From assembly GCA_000435595.1 (NCBI GenBank), contig FR895452.1, positions 53,335-107,409 of the forward strand: a DNA stretch of 54,075 bases. The letters are read 5' to 3'. Within the stretch, counting starts at the first letter, position 1. Each line of letters starts with the position of its first letter. The notes under the pieces are model-generated. The model saw only the letters and a list, made by a program, of their open reading frames with translations, was not told where the DNA came from and ran no database searches. Shown piece after piece: positions 52,380 through 54,075 of this stretch. The position numbers were made by a program, and so were the translations under genes. Source of the stretch: Firmicutes bacterium CAG:882 (GTDB taxonomy: Bacteria; Bacillota; Clostridia; Lachnospirales; Lachnospiraceae).

Positions 52380-53573
52380 ATGAAGATTTTAGTTTTAAAC
52401 TGCGGCAGTTCATCACTTAAGTATCAGTTATTCGATATGGATACACAGGATGTTCTTGCCAAGGGTCTTGTTGAGAGAATCGGTATTGAGGGCTCTAAGC
52501 TCACACATAAGCCTGCAGGAAAGGACAGTGCGGTAATTGAACAGCCGATGCCTGACCACAACGTAGCTGTTAAGCTTGTTCTTGATATGCTTGTTGATCC
52601 TGTTCACGGTGTAATTTCCGATGTCAAGGAAATCGGTGCTGTAGGACACAGAGTACTTCATGCAGGACAGAAGTACTGCACATCGGTTATTGTAAATGAC
52701 GATGTTAAGTCTGTAATCCGTGAGTGCTTTGACCTAGGACCTTTACATAATCCTGCCAACCTCATCGGTATTGAGGCAGCAGAGGCAGCTATGCCCGGTA
52801 CACCTAACGTTGCCGTATGGGATACAGCATTCCATCAGACAATGCCTGAGAAGGCTTATATGTATGCTATTCCTCATGAGTACTATGAGAAGTACGGCAT
52901 TCGTAAGTACGGCTTCCACGGAACAAGCCATGCATTTGTTTCTAAGAGAGCGATTGAGTTCGGCAACCTTGATCCTGATAACTCCAAGGTTATCGTATGT
53001 CACCTCGGCAACGGCGGTTCACTCTCAGCAGTTGTCAACGGCAAGTGCGTAGATACAAGCATGGGACTTACTCCGCTCGAGGGACTTATTATGGGAACAA
53101 GAAGTGGTGATATCGACCCTTCGGTTATCCAGTTCATCGCCAACAAGGAAGGCAAGGACATCAACGAGATGATTAACATGCTCAATAAGAAGTCCGGAGT
53201 TCTTGGCATGAGCGGCATTTCAAGCGATTTCCGTGATGTTCAGAAGGCAGCAGATGAGGGCAACCACAATGCAGAGGTAGCTCTTGAGGCATTCAAGTAC
53301 AGAGTAATCAAGTACATCGGCGCTTACACAGCAGCTATGGACGGCGTTGACGCAATCGTATTCACAGCAGGTGTCGGCGAGAACGACAAGAGAACTCGTA
53401 AGGATATCTGCAGTGCTCTCACATTCCTCGGAATTAAGATTGATGATGCTGCCAATGATAAGAGAGGTGAGGAGGTAGTTATCTCAACACCTGACTCCAA
53501 GGTTAAGGTTATGGTTATACCTACCAACGAGGAGCTTAAGATTGCTCAGGAGACATTAGAACTCGTAAAGTAA
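52380..53573 (+). CDS. ackA: Acetate kinase
   Basis: 397-residue ASKHA-fold kinase that makes ATP and acetate from acetyl phosphate. Blocks include LVLNCGSSSLKYQLF, GHRVLHAG, VAVWDTAFHQTMP, YGFHGTSHAFVS, HLGNGGSL and FTAGVGEND. It lies 30 bases after pta, with GGAGG ahead, forming the standard pta-ackA operon. No terminator is seen; the next promoter is 36 bases downstream. Confidence 0.97.
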   Translation: MKILVLNCGSSSLKYQLFDMDTQDVLAKGLVERIGIEGSKLTHKPAGKDSAVIEQPMPDHNVAVKLVLDMLVDPVHGVISDVKEIGAVGHRVLHAGQKYCTSVIVNDDVKSVIRECFDLGPLHNPANLIGIEAAEAAMPGTPNVAVWDTAFHQTMPEKAYMYAIPHEYYEKYGIRKYGFHGTSHAFVSKRAIEFGNLDPDNSKVIVCHLGNGGSLSAVVNGKCVDTSMGLTPLEGLIMGTRSGDIDPSVIQFIANKEGKDINEMINMLNKKSGVLGMSGISSDFRDVQKAADEGNHNAEVALEAFKYRVIKYIGAYTAAMDGVDAIVFTAGVGENDKRTRKDICSALTFLGIKIDDAANDKRGEEVVISTPDSKVKVMVIPTNEELKIAQETLELVK

Positions 53574-53609
53574 TCGGAGCACAATCGAATATATGTAAAT
53601 AAAAAGTAG

Positions 53610-53638
53610 TTGACAAATCTATCCACAGTAGATATAAT
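53610..53638 (+). promoter_or_regulatory. Consensus promoter of the YceD gene
   Basis: TTGACA (53610-53615), exactly 17 bases, then TATAAT (53633-53638): a full match to the housekeeping consensus. Confidence 0.9.
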
Positions 53639-53669
53639 AATCTGCGTGTGATTAAAAGAAGAGGTTTTT

Positions 53670-54075
53670 ATGCTGATTGATTTGTACGGAGTTCTTTCTC
53701 ACGAAGGAGAAGTTAAGAGACTTGCAACACCGATTGAGGCGGACAAGTTCTGCTCGAAGATGGGTGAATATGCGTTTGTAGAGAAGCAGGATGTAACTCT
53801 TGTCTTTACTAATGTCGGAGGGAAGAAGATTGAGGTTGAGTCCCATGTGGATATAATCCTCAACATACCTTGCGACAGGTGCTTAACAGATGTTCCTTGG
53901 CAGATTAAGGTTGATTCGACCAGAGAACTTAATTTTGGTGAAGAATTGCCTGATGCAGACGAGACGTTGGAGGACATGCCATTTGTCAATGGCACTGAAT
54001 TTGATGTCGAGAAGTATGTATATAGTGAGATTTTAGAGAATTTTCCAATGAAGGTTCTGTGTAAAACAGACTGCA
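53670..54075 (+). CDS. YceD/DUF177 family protein, 3'-truncated by the window edge
   Basis: 135 codons are visible and open to the end. The DUF177 features are seen: LNIPCDRCLTDV with its CxxC pair, TREL.F near residue 85, and FDVEKYVYSEILENFPMKVLC further on. YceD is needed for 23S rRNA accumulation in other bacteria and is usually followed by rpmF (ribosomal protein L32), expected just outside the window. ATG 53670 is preceded by AAGAAGAGG. Confidence 0.9.
   Translation, partial: MLIDLYGVLSHEGEVKRLATPIEADKFCSKMGEYAFVEKQDVTLVFTNVGGKKIEVESHVDIILNIPCDRCLTDVPWQIKVDSTRELNFGEELPDADETLEDMPFVNGTEFDVEKYVYSEILENFPMKVLCKTDC

Noticed and set aside
1..54075. CRISPR array, prophage, complete IS element or rRNA operon
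   Set aside because: None seen: no regularly spaced repeats, integrase or transposase frame, or rRNA sequence was found.

Overview
This window comes from the chromosome of a low-to-moderate-GC Gram-positive Clostridia, most likely Lachnospiraceae. The support is a full Rnf complex (rnfCDGEAB), a pta-ackA acetate pathway, a DUF3881-ruvAB-trmO cluster, DUF4317 and UPF0210/UPF0237 genes, a cmk-ispH-S1 cluster, GTG/TTG starts and strong AGGAGG-type ribosome binding sites. I cannot fix the genus. Almost all genes lie on the + strand; the exceptions are an RNase H-like exonuclease, a YoaK-family membrane protein, tmcAL, an XRE regulator and one tRNA-Leu. There is no prophage, complete insertion sequence, CRISPR array or rRNA operon.

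Layout. 1-4.1 kb: the 3' part of RNase Y, then an ECF sigma factor with a membrane-anchored beta-propeller protein. 4.1-7.6 kb: a hairpin-forming intergenic repeat, then an ABC exporter/GntR operon behind a consensus promoter overlapped by palindromes. 7.7-12.9 kb: a RpiR regulator, a flavoprotein, a second large structured intergenic element, then cmk, ispH and a four-S1-domain protein. 13-15 kb: cheR and a convergent exonuclease gene. 15.1-20.3 kb: the Rnf operon. 20.3-22.5 kb: half of the 4.2 kb repeat, a LytTR/DUF3021 pair, and a NusG-domain-II/Gx-transporter pair. 22.6-26.7 kb: yoaK, then DUF3881, ruvA, ruvB and trmO. 26.8-33.1 kb: zapA, a U32 peptidase, a natural fusion of a SEDS (FtsW/RodA) polymerase to a penicillin-binding transpeptidase, and a Nudix hydrolase.

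33.1-42.9 kb: tRNA-Leu(CAA), a DUF4097-type membrane protein, an orphan zinc-finger membrane protein, polA, coaE, an enlarged FtsA-like ATPase, a diguanylate cyclase and walJ. 43-48 kb: ACT/UPF0210 pair, DUF4317, a small unknown protein, and tmcAL and an XRE gene in the opposite direction. 48.2-51.2 kb: a cell-surface block with an LCP ligase-family protein, a secreted protein carrying several PxTG motifs, and a class B sortase. 51.3-54.1 kb: pta, ackA and the start of the YceD (DUF177) gene.

Together these describe an anaerobic fermenter that couples ferredoxin:NAD+ oxidoreduction to ion pumping (Rnf) and makes ATP through acetate kinase. Cell-envelope synthesis and division genes (SEDS-PBP, zapA, FtsA-like, LCP, sortase, walJ) recur through the window. 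The most unusual items are the two large intergenic hairpin elements, the SEDS-PBP fusion, the FtsA-like protein with an added beta-rich tail next to a c-di-GMP synthase, the repeated PxTG motifs beside a sortase, and an extra cysteine motif on RnfE. Coding starts were chosen by ribosome-binding-site spacing where several were possible; promoters and operators are by-eye calls.
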